A stretch of 64,000 nucleotides of DNA from assembly GCF_001591965.1 (NCBI RefSeq), contig NZ_BCVX01000007.1, positions 1 through 64,000 on the forward strand, written 5' to 3'. Position 1 is the stretch's first letter. The number at the start of each line of letters is the position of its first letter. Below, in pieces: positions 41,920-50,905 of this stretch. This DNA is from Lysinibacillus odysseyi 34hs-1 = NBRC 100172. Its GTDB lineage: Bacteria; Bacillota; Bacilli; Bacillales_A; Planococcaceae. The notes beneath the pieces were generated by a model that saw only the letters and a list, made by a program, of their open reading frames with translations, ran no database searches and had not been told where the DNA came from. Both the position numbers and the translations under genes were made by a program.

Positions 41920-43173
41920 ATGAATGAACTAGGTGCTGCCATAAAAAAGTTGCGAAAAGAAAAGAAAATGACTCTTGCCCAGTTAGCTGGTGATCGGTTA
42001 ACAAAGGGTATGCTGAGCTTAATCGAAAACGGGAAAGCACAGCCATCGATGGAAAGTCTTCGCTATATTGCAGATCGGCTGGAAGTGGATGTGACGGCTT
42101 TACTGCACAATCAATCGTTAGCACAAAGGCGGACCCTGCTATTGCAGGCTGAAGAAATGATGAAAAATGCAACTGATGTTTTTCGGAATAAAACGCAGGA
42201 GGAAATACTTGAAGAAATGCTTCTTTTATTAACACCTGTGATAGACAAAATACAAGGTGCCTATTTTGAAGATGTACGTCTCATGGACTTATGGATGCGT
42301 GCAAGCCGTCAATTAAAAAAAGGATTTGATCTGCAGGAATACAAAAAGGTATTGGAGAAATATGAGGAGCTCCATGCGTTTACATATGTCATAAAAGGAT
42401 ACAGTTTTTTGTGTTGGAATGCCTATGAAGAAAGGGATTATAAGACGGTACTCGAATTTCTTCTCCAAGGCGAACAGGTGCTGAATAACCATGAATATAT
42501 GGTGGATGATTTAGTCAAACTTGATTTATATTACAATCTGGCTTTAGCATACGGTGCTTTAAATGATTATAAACAGATGGAAGTCTATATGGATAAAGCG
42601 ATGGACTTATCGAAGCGCAACCGTATTTATTACCGGCTGGAGGATTTTTACCGCCTGATGTTTTCCAGAGCGGTAGAATTAGAGGATAGAGGAAAAAGTG
42701 AAAAATACTTAATAAAGCTGCGTCTGCTTGATGAGCTTGCACAGGATTTTCAAATGCATACATTTTTCGTTTATGCAAATGCCCATTATGCCAATTTTAT
42801 TGAAAAAGATTTCCGGAAAGCGATTAGGCTATTAAAAGATTTTTTACCTGTATTAGAGGAAAAGCGGGGGAAAGGTTCGTTGGTTTCGCCTCTTTTTCAA
42901 GTAGAGCAGGCGTATGCCCATTTTCAGCTTGGAGAGGCAGAGCATGTTATAGAAGTATTGGCGGCCCTTTATATGCCTGAATTCCAGCAGCATCCGTTTG
43001 ATTTAATATATCTCTATTTCGGGTTTGCGATCCGGGCAGCGGCATATAATGCGCTTGGTAATCATGAAAAAGCAAAACGGGATATTCTATATGCCCATAA
43101 TGGCAGCTTAACACTGGCTGACTCCAAGTATAAAATGTTTATTATCGAAAAGTATGAAATCATTATGAAATAG
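41920..43173 (+). CDS. XRE-TPR transcription regulator (RRNPP-like layout)
   Basis: ATG 41920 follows GAGAGGTGAGAGA. The 417-aa product has an N-terminal HTH_3 domain (LGAAIKKLRKEKKMTLAQLA, ENGKAQPSMESLRYIADRLE) and a C-terminal array of TPR-like helix pairs (about 100-415). The layout is that of Rgg/PlcR/NprR-like regulators, but no peptide pheromone gene follows; the only partner is the divergent 53-aa gene. A close terminator (43198-43230) ends it. Target genes beyond the operators at 41768-41837 are unknown. Confidence 0.85.
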   Translation: MNELGAAIKKLRKEKKMTLAQLAGDRLTKGMLSLIENGKAQPSMESLRYIADRLEVDVTALLHNQSLAQRRTLLLQAEEMMKNATDVFRNKTQEEILEEMLLLLTPVIDKIQGAYFEDVRLMDLWMRASRQLKKGFDLQEYKKVLEKYEELHAFTYVIKGYSFLCWNAYEERDYKTVLEFLLQGEQVLNNHEYMVDDLVKLDLYYNLALAYGALNDYKQMEVYMDKAMDLSKRNRIYYRLEDFYRLMFSRAVELEDRGKSEKYLIKLRLLDELAQDFQMHTFFVYANAHYANFIEKDFRKAIRLLKDFLPVLEEKRGKGSLVSPLFQVEQAYAHFQLGEAEHVIEVLAALYMPEFQQHPFDLIYLYFGFAIRAAAYNALGNHEKAKRDILYAHNGSLTLADSKYKMFIIEKYEIIMK

Positions 43174-43197
43174 CAGAAGCATCATAAAAAGGATAAA

Positions 43198-43232
43198 ACC
43201 TGCCTAAAAGCGAAAACTTTTAAGGCAGGTTT
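43198..43232 (+). terminator. terminator of the XRE-TPR gene
   Basis: ACCTGCCTAAAAG/CTTTTAAGGCAGGT with a one-base bulge and a short T run. Confidence 0.75.
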
Positions 43233-43320
43233 GCTCGTTGTCTTATAGCTTTGCAAAAGGCAGATGTTCCCGGCATCGCATGCTTTTACATAAACTACGA
43301 AAATCAGTTTAGTAAGCGGC

Positions 43321-44679
43321 TTAAGGTTCAATCAGGTTTTGCAGTATCAGGAACTGCTCATCATCCAATAAGTCGCCATATTCGTTTAACAGCTGGCTGT
43401 TCACCACAATTGTGTCCTTATGTGTAAGATACAGGCTTTCAGTTAAGTGGCGAATCACAAGCGGAACAGGCTTTTGATGGTTGAACTTATTCATATGCGT
43501 ATCCATAAAGTCTTCAGATAGCTCGCAATTTGTATTATTACCCAGGGCGTAAAAATCAATATACTTTAGATGTGATTCCAAAAAGTCCTCTGTTAGATAA
43601 GGATTGTATTCACAAACTAACGACCAGTCAAGCATTTCCCGGTACCGGTGAAGCCAGTGCGGCTCTAATGTATAGCTGATCAGCTCAAGCTGAACCTCGG
43701 AATAAGAGGACACTTTTTGGTCCATCTCCTTATTTGTCAGCTTTTTATAACCAAATCGGTCGTATAACTGTGATGCCAGGGAAGGAATTCCTTTTACGAG
43801 ATGCTCACTACCCGGCCATTTATTTGTCCCGCGGTCATACTCGAAAAACTCAAGAACAGCCATTTCCTCTTCTTCCTCAAAGGAAGGAAGAATATCGACT
43901 ACCTGCTCCTCTCCGTCATCTGCTTCAAGGAATTCCTCCAGCTCTTTAGCAAGTGCAGGTTCAAGCTGTCTGTACATATATTCACGGAAGGGCTTTGATA
44001 AACGGCTCAGTACAGGGTAATTGCTTGCAATCATCTCAAAATCCACATCCGCTAGATGGTCTATTAAATAGGCTTCTGTCAAATATGGATTAATCGCACA
44101 GATGACACTAAAATCTATATACGGCAAGTAAGCATCCAGCTCATTTGGATGTAGCTGTGCCACTTTGTAACGCCACTTGGCATACTTTGAAATAAAGATC
44201 GGATCGTATTCCGGATAGGCGTGTAAAATCATATCCAAATCTACTTTGGTCACAATTGATTTAACATAGGCAGGTACCGCTGTCACATCAAAATGGGCAG
44301 GGAAGTCAAGTTCCTGAAACCTTTCATCAGCCGGGTATCCCTTCTTTCTTCCAGCATGGGTAGCAAAACTATAGGAACCGACCGACCCTCTTTCCTCCAA
44401 TAGAATATAGGCAAGCTCCTGGCGTTGATCCCGTGTTAACCGTACATGCTTTGGGAATTTCACAGAAGCGAAATACGTTACATTTGCCATATCATAAAAG
44501 AATTTATAGTCACCCTCTGGCGTAAATGCATTGTCATCCATATTTTTCTGCCAATACAAAAGCGCTCCCGAGATTGGTTCGTAGTTAGAAAAAGCAATAT
44601 TCGCAATGGAAAATATATTATGGGAAAGAGATTCATCATAGACCACTTTAATAAATTCGATATTTTTAATTTTTAGCAT
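43321..44679 (-). CDS. large unknown protein with repeated NPYLTE motifs
   Basis: ATG 44679 follows GGAGGT; the listed frame has an extra upstream ATG that overlaps that site. The 452-aa soluble, acidic protein contains two similar units: IDFSVICAINPYLTEAYLI (about 190) and LDWSLVCEYNPYLTEDFLES (about 360), each followed by HL-x4-DF and a helix. An acidic linker (EEFLEADDGEEQVVD, FEEEEEM) parts them. The repeats suggest a helical solenoid. No family, enzyme motif or operon partner is recognised. Confidence 0.8.
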   Translation of the reverse strand: MLKIKNIEFIKVVYDESLSHNIFSIANIAFSNYEPISGALLYWQKNMDDNAFTPEGDYKFFYDMANVTYFASVKFPKHVRLTRDQRQELAYILLEERGSVGSYSFATHAGRKKGYPADERFQELDFPAHFDVTAVPAYVKSIVTKVDLDMILHAYPEYDPIFISKYAKWRYKVAQLHPNELDAYLPYIDFSVICAINPYLTEAYLIDHLADVDFEMIASNYPVLSRLSKPFREYMYRQLEPALAKELEEFLEADDGEEQVVDILPSFEEEEEMAVLEFFEYDRGTNKWPGSEHLVKGIPSLASQLYDRFGYKKLTNKEMDQKVSSYSEVQLELISYTLEPHWLHRYREMLDWSLVCEYNPYLTEDFLESHLKYIDFYALGNNTNCELSEDFMDTHMNKFNHQKPVPLVIRHLTESLYLTHKDTIVVNSQLLNEYGDLLDDEQFLILQNLIEP

Positions 44680-45304
44680 ATAAACCTCCATACTACATCA
44701 GTCTTGTCTTAGTATAACGAATTTTTGGGAAAGTACGTAATAATTGCATCGAAAAAGTAATGTAAGATGTTTCTATATATTTTATTCGACTTACCTGAAT
44801 ATTACCATTCCGGCAGAGATGTTCATGTTACAGTATAATTGGCGGAAGTCTATCTGTCATGCTTGAGTAGTATCTCCATACTACATAAATAGAAAAACTA
44901 CTAGAGTTAAAAATTCTTATATCTTAATTTATAAGATCATAGAAGCCTTGAATAAATGACTTACAAAAAGTAAATATCAAAGAGCATGCATGTTTAAAAT
45001 AGGGAGCATTATATGATATAGCGTTACACTTTGAATGAACGATATATACCATTACCAGCCATCTGCAAATTTGCAGGTGGCTTTTTTATTATCTAAAGTG
45101 ATCCGATGTATCGTTCCTATTACCATTGGGTATTTTAATGGAGAAACAGGAAATTGAATACTAAACGATTCCTTCTCCATAAGTGGTAGCAGGCTTTTAA
45201 AAAGCGAGAAAAGAAGCTACAAATCAGCCTTTTTACGTTTTAGCTGCCTAGCATGAGGGGAAAGAGGTAACGACTCAAAGAATCGACAAAGGAGAGTGGA
45301 CTAC
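44680..45304. other. 625-bp spacer with an orphan terminator
   Basis: No gene is supported. AGCCATCTGCAA/TTGCAGGTGGCT (45057-45082) with T6 is a strong plus-strand terminator that follows no gene, so a short untranslated RNA may end here; no clear promoter was found. A GAGTGGACTAC ribosome region leads into the next gene. Confidence 0.55.
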
Positions 45305-45886
45305 ATGAATAAAAAATGGGTAGCGGGAGTTTTCTTAAGTGCAAGCCTACTTGCTGCGTGTGGCGGCAATGATGAGAAGGCGAATGAAAAAAATACAGAA
45401 AGCAATGCGGATGATAGAACAGAGGATTACCAAAATGCGGAGCACTCACAGCTTCACCAAGACAACCCAGAAGAAGTGCCTCAAAAGTTGAGGAAAGCAG
45501 ATGACCCAGCTTTTCATGAAGGGGATCAAGTCACAATTCTGGCAGATCATATGCCGGGCATGAAAGGGGCAGTAGGAGAAATAACCGGTGCCTATAGAAC
45601 AACAGTCTACATGGTTTCCTATACACCTTTAACAGAGGGTGACCCGGTAAAAAACCACAAATGGGTAGTTCACGAAGAGTTACTGACTGGTGAAGAGCCA
45701 CCTTTAGAGCCGGGGAGTGAGGTCGTGATCAGTGCTAATCATCTGAAAGGTATGGAAGGAGCGACAGCCGTCATTGAATCAGCTGAAGAAACAAATGTCT
45801 ATATGGTTGATTACACCTCTACAGAAGGAGAAGAAGTGAAAAATCATAAATGGCTGATTGAAAGCGAATTAGCTGTAAAAGAATAA
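45305..45886 (+). CDS. YdhK-like lipoprotein (DUF1541)
   Basis: AAAGGAGAG precedes ATG 45305. The 193-aa product has a lipoprotein signal (lipobox LAAC), a charged linker and two DUF1541 repeats (about 70-125, FHEGDQVTILADHMPGMKGA; about 130-190, LEPGSEVVISANHLKGMEGA), each with VYMVxYT and NHKWxxxxEL. The family is YdhK of Bacillus, surface anchored and often in metal-related or heavy-metal loci; function not settled. Confidence 0.92.
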   Translation: MNKKWVAGVFLSASLLAACGGNDEKANEKNTESNADDRTEDYQNAEHSQLHQDNPEEVPQKLRKADDPAFHEGDQVTILADHMPGMKGAVGEITGAYRTTVYMVSYTPLTEGDPVKNHKWVVHEELLTGEEPPLEPGSEVVISANHLKGMEGATAVIESAEETNVYMVDYTSTEGEEVKNHKWLIESELAVKE

Positions 45887-45927
45887 ACTTGCTTAAATTA
45901 AAATTGACAAAAGATTCAAATCATTCA

Positions 45928-45956
45928 TTGACAACTGACTAGAAGAACTGTATAGT
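45928..45956 (+). promoter_or_regulatory. near-consensus sigma-A promoter of the rsgA-like leader
   Basis: TTGACA (45928-45933), exactly 17 nt, TATAGT (45951-45956). Strong promoter score expected, unusual for a low-expression GTPase gene and consistent with attenuation downstream. Confidence 0.85.
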
Positions 45957-45987
45957 AAATGGTAATTATGGAAAGGGGTGATGTGAC

Positions 45988-46062
45988 ATGAAGAGCAATA
46001 GACGATTCTCGAAGCTGCAATTTAGCCAGTTCATGCTCACACGCCTAATGTGTATAGTTTAA
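45988..46062 (+). CDS. 24-aa leader peptide candidate
   Basis: GAAAGGGGTGATGTGAC precedes ATG. The peptide reads MKSNRRFSKLQFSQFM then LTRLMCIV. Its stop TAA lies in the loop of the hairpin TGTATAG/CTATACA (46051-46069), and a terminator follows. The order is that of translation-coupled attenuators; a ribosome stalled near the end would unfold the hairpin. Confidence 0.55.
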   Translation: MKSNRRFSKLQFSQFMLTRLMCIV

Positions 46063-46091
46063 CTATACATTCTTTCTTCTGTGCGTCTGAA

Positions 46092-46128
46092 AACCTGTAA
46101 CTGCTGAATTGCAGCTGCAGGTTTTTTT
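46092..46128 (+). terminator. leader terminator before the rsgA-like gene
   Basis: AACCTGTAACTGC/GCAGCTGCAGGTT, about 13 bp with a mismatch and a wobble pair, and T8. It lies 36 nt before the coding start, within the transcript from 45963. Confidence 0.8.
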
Positions 46129-46163
46129 TATTTTACTTTATATATAAATTGGAGGACGTACAG

Positions 46164-47213
46164 TTGAAATTAAATAAACTTGGATTTACATCATATTTTG
46201 AAGAACAGGTAATGGATGAACAGCAAAATCGCACTGTTGCCCGTATCATATTGGAACATAAACATTCATATCGTGTGCTTGGTGAACAGGGAGAATGGCT
46301 CGCAACCGTTTCCGGACATTTTGCCTATGGAACAAACAGCCGTCTGGATTATCCAGCAGTTGGAGACTGGGTAGTTGTAGAGAAGATGCCGGGAGAGGAA
46401 AAAGCGATTATCCACCAGCTTTTAAAAAGAAAATCCTCCTTTGTGCGGAAGGTTGCCGGTAGGGAAATTGAACAGCAGATAGTGGCCGCAAATGTAGATA
46501 TCGTATTTCTTGTCATGAGTTTAAATGATGATTTTAATATCCGCAGATTAGAACGCTATATTACAGCCGCCTGGGATTCCGGGGCAAAACCAGTCATTGT
46601 GCTGACAAAACTGGATCTTTGTGAAGACCCAATTCCGTATATCAATGAAATAACCCGCCATGCGCCAGGTGTTGAATATATATTGACCAGCGCGATTACA
46701 AACGAGGGAGTTGCACAGCTAAAGGAACTTTTACAAGAAGGTGTAACCGCAGCACTTCTTGGTTCATCAGGTGCTGGGAAATCCTCATTAACGAATGCCT
46801 TAATGGAGAGTGACTCGATGAAGGTATCTGCAATACGGGAGGATGACGATAAAGGACGCCATACAACGACGCACCGGGAGCTGCTTATGCTGCCTGCAGG
46901 AGGATGTCTCATTGATACACCGGGTATGCGTGAATTGCAGCTATGGGATCAACGGGAAAGTCTGGATGCCAGTTTTAAAGACATAGAAGCACTTGCCATG
47001 CAATGCCGGTTCCGGGACTGTACACATAGTAAAGAGCCTCATTGTGCTGTCCTTCTCGCGATTGAAGAAGGCGAATTAGAAGTGGCAAGACTTCAAAGTT
47101 ATTTAAAGCTCGGGAAAGAAATCGCCTTTTTAGAAAAAAAGTTAACTACCCAAGCCAAGCTTGATGAAAAACGCAAGCAGAAAAAGCTATCAAAAGGAAC
47201 GAAAAGAAAATGA
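46164..47213 (+). CDS. rsgA: ribosome small-subunit-dependent GTPase, RsgA/YjeQ family
   Basis: TTG 46164 follows TTGGAGG by 8 nt. The 349-aa product has the OB-fold domain, a circularly permuted GTPase core in the order TKLD (G4), GSSGAGKSS (G1), G2 region KGRHTTTHRE, DTPGMREL (G3), and a zinc knuckle CRFRDCTHSKEPHC. RsgA releases RbfA and helps mature the 30S subunit. It is not in the usual prkC-rsgA-rpe setting, and its leader looks inducible, so it may be a paralog serving under ribosome stress or drug exposure. Confidence 0.93.
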   Translation: MKLNKLGFTSYFEEQVMDEQQNRTVARIILEHKHSYRVLGEQGEWLATVSGHFAYGTNSRLDYPAVGDWVVVEKMPGEEKAIIHQLLKRKSSFVRKVAGREIEQQIVAANVDIVFLVMSLNDDFNIRRLERYITAAWDSGAKPVIVLTKLDLCEDPIPYINEITRHAPGVEYILTSAITNEGVAQLKELLQEGVTAALLGSSGAGKSSLTNALMESDSMKVSAIREDDDKGRHTTTHRELLMLPAGGCLIDTPGMRELQLWDQRESLDASFKDIEALAMQCRFRDCTHSKEPHCAVLLAIEEGELEVARLQSYLKLGKEIAFLEKKLTTQAKLDEKRKQKKLSKGTKRK

Positions 47214-47360
47214 AAATTATGAGGAAAAAATAACGGAGAAACACGATAGCATCATTGGGAAAGTCTTTTATATAAAAGGCTTTCCTGATGCTTTTCATAC
47301 CCGCTGTACGGCCTAATCATCCGGTTGGTCAAAATAAAAGATGAGAATAGAGGATGACTG

Positions 47361-48113
47361 ATGAAGACCATTTCATTTGCACAAATTAACCGTGATGGAA
47401 GCATCATTGCGGAAAATGAATTATTTGCACAGTACCATACAAAAGAAATGTTAAGCCGGTATGACAGCAATCTACTGGCATTTAAAAGAATGCCAAGCCT
47501 GCTGGAATTGAAGGAAGCAGAGCAGCTATTACATACTCACCACAAGCAATATGGACAAAAACACCTGAAGTTTATCTTTCCCTCTAATGAAAAAATCAGC
47601 GAAGAAGTGATAGAGTATCTGACAAACGAAAGGTATACTATTGGCTTTTTAGAGCTCTATTCGATTGAGCCCACCCGATTTTCTGCACGGAAAAACCCGG
47701 AAGTTGAAGTCCGCTTTGCTTCAGAAGAGAACTTGGCAGCGGTACTTGAACTGAATTATAAGGAAGACCTGCAATACGGAGAGAACTTCGCAAAAGAAAA
47801 GCAGGAGCATCTTCAGCGTATTTTTACCTTTGAGGACAGGTATTTTGTCATTGCTTATGTAGACGGTGTGCCTGCCGGATTCTTGCATTTGATTGAGCAG
47901 CCGGAAACTGTAGAGATCGATAACTTTTTTGTACCGGATTCTATGCAGAGAAAAGGGATTGGGAGCCAAATGCAGCAGTTTGTAATGGATCATTTCACCG
48001 AAAAAACAATCATTTTAGTAGCAGATGGAGAAGATACAGCACGGGAGATGTATAGGAAGCAGAATTATGACTACTTAGGATTCCAATACGAGGCCCTAAA
48101 AGTGGTAGAATGA
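47361..48113 (+). CDS. GNAT-family N-acetyltransferase
   Basis: GAGGATGACTG precedes ATG. The 250-aa product has a less clear N-terminal half and a GNAT domain at about 110-245 with the acetyl-CoA loop FVPDSMQRKGIGSQMQQFVM (motif A, R-x-x-G-I-G). Substrate unknown. A hairpin GGAAAGTCTTTTA/TAAAAGGCTTTCC at about 47260-47285 lies between it and the GTPase gene. Confidence 0.85.
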   Translation: MKTISFAQINRDGSIIAENELFAQYHTKEMLSRYDSNLLAFKRMPSLLELKEAEQLLHTHHKQYGQKHLKFIFPSNEKISEEVIEYLTNERYTIGFLELYSIEPTRFSARKNPEVEVRFASEENLAAVLELNYKEDLQYGENFAKEKQEHLQRIFTFEDRYFVIAYVDGVPAGFLHLIEQPETVEIDNFFVPDSMQRKGIGSQMQQFVMDHFTEKTIILVADGEDTAREMYRKQNYDYLGFQYEALKVVE

Positions 48114-48185
48114 GAGAAAACTCGTTTATTATCAAATTATATGTATAGTGATTTTTAGATAAAGAAATAATGTGGAGGTGAATGA

Positions 48186-48365
48186 ATGTCGGCAGAGCAA
48201 CACCAAAAGAGGAAAAAGAAGAAACAAGATGAAAAGGAAAGTGAAAGTTTCCTAGATGTAATATTTGAGGAATTTATTGGACCGCTTTTCGTGGATGTTA
48301 TTCTTCGAATCATTTTGTTTATCCCTCGGATGATTTTCCGCATGTTTCGGTTTATTTTTGATTAA
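48186..48365 (+). CDS. small basic membrane-associated protein
   Basis: GGAGGTGAATGA precedes ATG. The 59-aa product has a charged front (HQKRKKKKQDEKES) and a hydrophobic, Phe/Ile-rich C-terminal helix (FVDVILRIILFIPRMIFRMF). Probably a peripheral or single-span membrane protein. No family assigned. Confidence 0.7.
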   Translation: MSAEQHQKRKKKKQDEKESESFLDVIFEEFIGPLFVDVILRIILFIPRMIFRMFRFIFD

Positions 48366-48441
48366 TAGCGACTCATCCTGTAATGTAAGATCATGTTAAC
48401 ACCGTCATAAATAGCATGATCTCTCTTACAAAATTAACTGA

Positions 48442-48486
48442 GAGTGAAGACAAAGTCGCTTTATGGCTTTATCTTCGCTCTTTTTA
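48442..48486 (+). terminator. intrinsic terminator
   Basis: GAGTGAAGACAAAG/CTTTATCTTCGCTC arms with one bulge and T5. The rest of 48366-48644 shows only the promoter area of the protease gene. Confidence 0.75.
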
Positions 48487-48644
48487 GATTAATTACTAAA
48501 AGAAGGAACATTAATTGATTATAAAACCCATGATATTCAGTAAGGAACTTATCATAATTTCACTTTTTGAATGGTAGAATTTAATGAGTGCGGAGACAAG
48601 CTTCTGCCGCTCGTTAACCATTTGACCGATGAAAAGAGGATGAA

Positions 48645-49907
48645 ATGAAAGCTAAATGGGTTGTCAGAGCCTTGTTATTGTTTGTTGTCTACGCAGCCGC
48701 AATGTTTGTGTATATTTTTATAAGTGATAACAGTGGGGTACCGGAAACATTGCGGGGTACTGTAGCAGATCCAAGTACATTTATGTCCCAGCGAGAACTG
48801 TATTTAAGTGAAGGATATTCAAAAACAAGAAATTTTCTTTATTTCATTATGACACCGTTTGAATGGCTTATTTATCTCGTTATTTTATTAACGGGGCTGT
48901 CCCGGTTATTTGAACGTGCAGGACAAAAAAGCTCAAAATGGGCTGCCGGGCAAACAACGGTTTATCTGCTCTTTTTAACATTCACTGCTTCCCTTGTCAT
49001 GCTGCCATTAAGATATGTCTCGTACTGGGTATCCAAACAGTATGGACTCAGTACACAGCCGGTCTCTGAATGGCTGAAGCATCATGCTATTGATCTGTGC
49101 TTTGATTTTGGCTGGTCCTTTATAATGGTCAGCATTATTTACTTCTTCATTCGGCGCAGTGTGAAGCGCTGGTGGATGTATGTATGGATGGCTACAATTC
49201 CGCTTATGCTGTTTTATTCGTTTGTAAAGCCTGAAATTATAGACCCGCTGTACAATGATTTTACACCAATTGAAAATAAGCAGCTGGAAGAAAAAATATT
49301 AGCCCTTGCCGATCAGGCAGGTATTCCGGCAGAGCATGTGTATGAGGTCAAAATGGCGGGGCAGACCAATACAATGAATGCCTATGTGACAGGTATCGGC
49401 AGCAATACACGTATTGTCCTGTGGGATACAACACTCCAGCAGCTATCCGAAGGGGAAATCCTCTTTGTCATGGCACATGAGATGGGACACTATGTGAAAA
49501 AGGACGTTTACCGGGGAATGATTCTTTATTTTGCTATTACTTTCGTATCCTTCTGGATCGTGGCCAAATTAATGAACCGTATCATCCGGAAATACGGCAA
49601 GGCGCTTCATATTGAGCGACTTGAAGCGATTCATTCACTGCCGCTTTATTTGCTGCTATCATCAGTCGTTCTATTTGCATCAGATCCATTGTCAAATATG
49701 GTGTCACGTCATGAGGAAAATTTGGCCGACCAATATGCGCTAGAGCTGATCGGCAATGAGAAGGATGCGATTTCTACCTTCCAGGCTCTCGCCAAGACAA
49801 GCTTGAGCGAAACGAATCCACCGCTTTTAGTCAAGTGGTTCCGTTACTCCCACCCGCCGCTTATCGACAGGATCTATAACGTGAAAAAACAGGAAAAGAA
49901 AGAATAA
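48645..49907 (+). CDS. M48-family membrane metalloprotease
   Basis: AAAAGAGGATGAA precedes the start. The 420-aa product has five to seven membrane helices and the zinc motif HEMGHYVKKD (about residues 283-292), with the third ligand region SRHEENLADQYALELIG (Glu about 361). The layout follows the Ste24/CAAX-type branch rather than HtpX because of its N-terminal membrane extension and length. Such proteases clear damaged membrane proteins. Single gene with a perfect AAAACACCTTGC/GCAAGGTGTTTT terminator at 49921-49965. Confidence 0.92.
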   Translation: MKAKWVVRALLLFVVYAAAMFVYIFISDNSGVPETLRGTVADPSTFMSQRELYLSEGYSKTRNFLYFIMTPFEWLIYLVILLTGLSRLFERAGQKSSKWAAGQTTVYLLFLTFTASLVMLPLRYVSYWVSKQYGLSTQPVSEWLKHHAIDLCFDFGWSFIMVSIIYFFIRRSVKRWWMYVWMATIPLMLFYSFVKPEIIDPLYNDFTPIENKQLEEKILALADQAGIPAEHVYEVKMAGQTNTMNAYVTGIGSNTRIVLWDTTLQQLSEGEILFVMAHEMGHYVKKDVYRGMILYFAITFVSFWIVAKLMNRIIRKYGKALHIERLEAIHSLPLYLLLSSVVLFASDPLSNMVSRHEENLADQYALELIGNEKDAISTFQALAKTSLSETNPPLLVKWFRYSHPPLIDRIYNVKKQEKKE

Positions 49908-49920
49908 TGTGCTTTAACGG

Positions 49921-49965
49921 AAAACACCTTGCCTATCCGCTGATTGAACGGTAGCAAGGTGTTTT
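49921..49965. terminator. bidirectional terminator
   Basis: AAAACACCTTGC/GCAAGGTGTTTT, a perfect 12-bp stem between the convergent protease and SDR genes. Confidence 0.85.
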
Positions 49966-49978
49966 CGGTTGTATAAAA

Positions 49979-50737
49979 TTAATACGTTGTCCATCCGCCG
50001 TCAGCAGTGACTACGACACCGTTGATGAAGCTTGCATCTTCAGATCCGAGGAATATCGCCAGCTTTGCGATTTCTTCAGGCTGGCCGACGCGCGGGTTTA
50101 AGCTCATGCCCAGTTGCTGCTTGCCTGCACCGTACTCGCTGATGTTTGTCATTGAAGCAGAGATATTTGTCATCACTGCTCCCGGTGCAATACCGTTACA
50201 GCGGATACCTTTATCTGCAAACATAAAAGCGGTATTTTTTGTCAGTCCCACAACTGCATGCTTACTTGCTGTATAGGCTGCACCTGCGCGGCCGCCGTGT
50301 AGACCGCCTGCAGAAATATTATTCACGATGACACCGTGACCTTGCTTGAGGAAAAGCTCTGTCGCTATACGCATTGTTTTCATGACTGCTGTTGTATTGA
50401 CAGCAAAAATCATATCCCAGCGTGCATCCTGTACCTCGTTAACCGGCTCCATGCCATCCATAATCCCTGCATTATTCACTAGGATATCTAATTTACCGTA
50501 CTGTGCCAGTGTTTCATCGAACAGCCGCTGTAAATCTTCATCCTTCGTTACATTTGTATCGATAGCAAATGCAGTACCTCCATTTGCCATAATGGCATCT
50601 GCCACGGCTTTAGCACCTTCTAAATTCATATCGGACACAACTACGTTGGCGCCTTCTTGTGCATAGCCTTCCGCAATCGCTTTTCCCATTCCAGAAGCGG
50701 CCCCTGTAATGATCGCTACTTTGTTTTGTAACTTCAT
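49979..50737 (-). CDS. short-chain dehydrogenase/reductase
   Basis: The 252-aa product has the SDR cofactor motif TGAASGMGKAIA (12-23), NNAG (about 89), catalytic Ser in NNISAGG and YTASKHA (Tyr/Lys at about 155/159), and the Gly-rich tail NGVVVTADGGWTTY of classical FabG-like enzymes. D37-like acidic residue in VVSDMNLEGA suggests NAD(H) preference. AAAGGAGGAG precedes the ATG. It is divergent from a TetR regulator with TTGTACAA palindromes between, so it is probably the regulated target; likely a detoxifying oxidoreductase. Confidence 0.92.
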   Translation of the reverse strand: MKLQNKVAIITGAASGMGKAIAEGYAQEGANVVVSDMNLEGAKAVADAIMANGGTAFAIDTNVTKDEDLQRLFDETLAQYGKLDILVNNAGIMDGMEPVNEVQDARWDMIFAVNTTAVMKTMRIATELFLKQGHGVIVNNISAGGLHGGRAGAAYTASKHAVVGLTKNTAFMFADKGIRCNGIAPGAVMTNISASMTNISEYGAGKQQLGMSLNPRVGQPEEIAKLAIFLGSEDASFINGVVVTADGGWTTY

Positions 50738-50759
50738 ACGAACTCCTCCTTTACAAGTT

Positions 50760-50868
50760 GTTGTACAATAAAACGGAAGATATTGTACAACTGTTCAATA
50801 AAAATTATAATAGCTACAATAATTATGCACAAACAACATAAAAATCATTAACTGTCTAATAATGAACA
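50760..50868. promoter_or_regulatory. operator region between SDR and TetR genes
   Basis: GTTGTACAAT (50760-50769) and ATTGTACAAC (50782-50791) form a perfect inverted repeat; each half contains the palindrome TTGTACAA. A second inverted pair AACTGT/ACAGTT spans about 50850-50871. Probable TetR sites controlling both genes. Confidence 0.7.
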
Positions 50869-50905
50869 GTTTGAGTGCTTATTGTTGAATAGGAGACGAA
50901 AAAAT

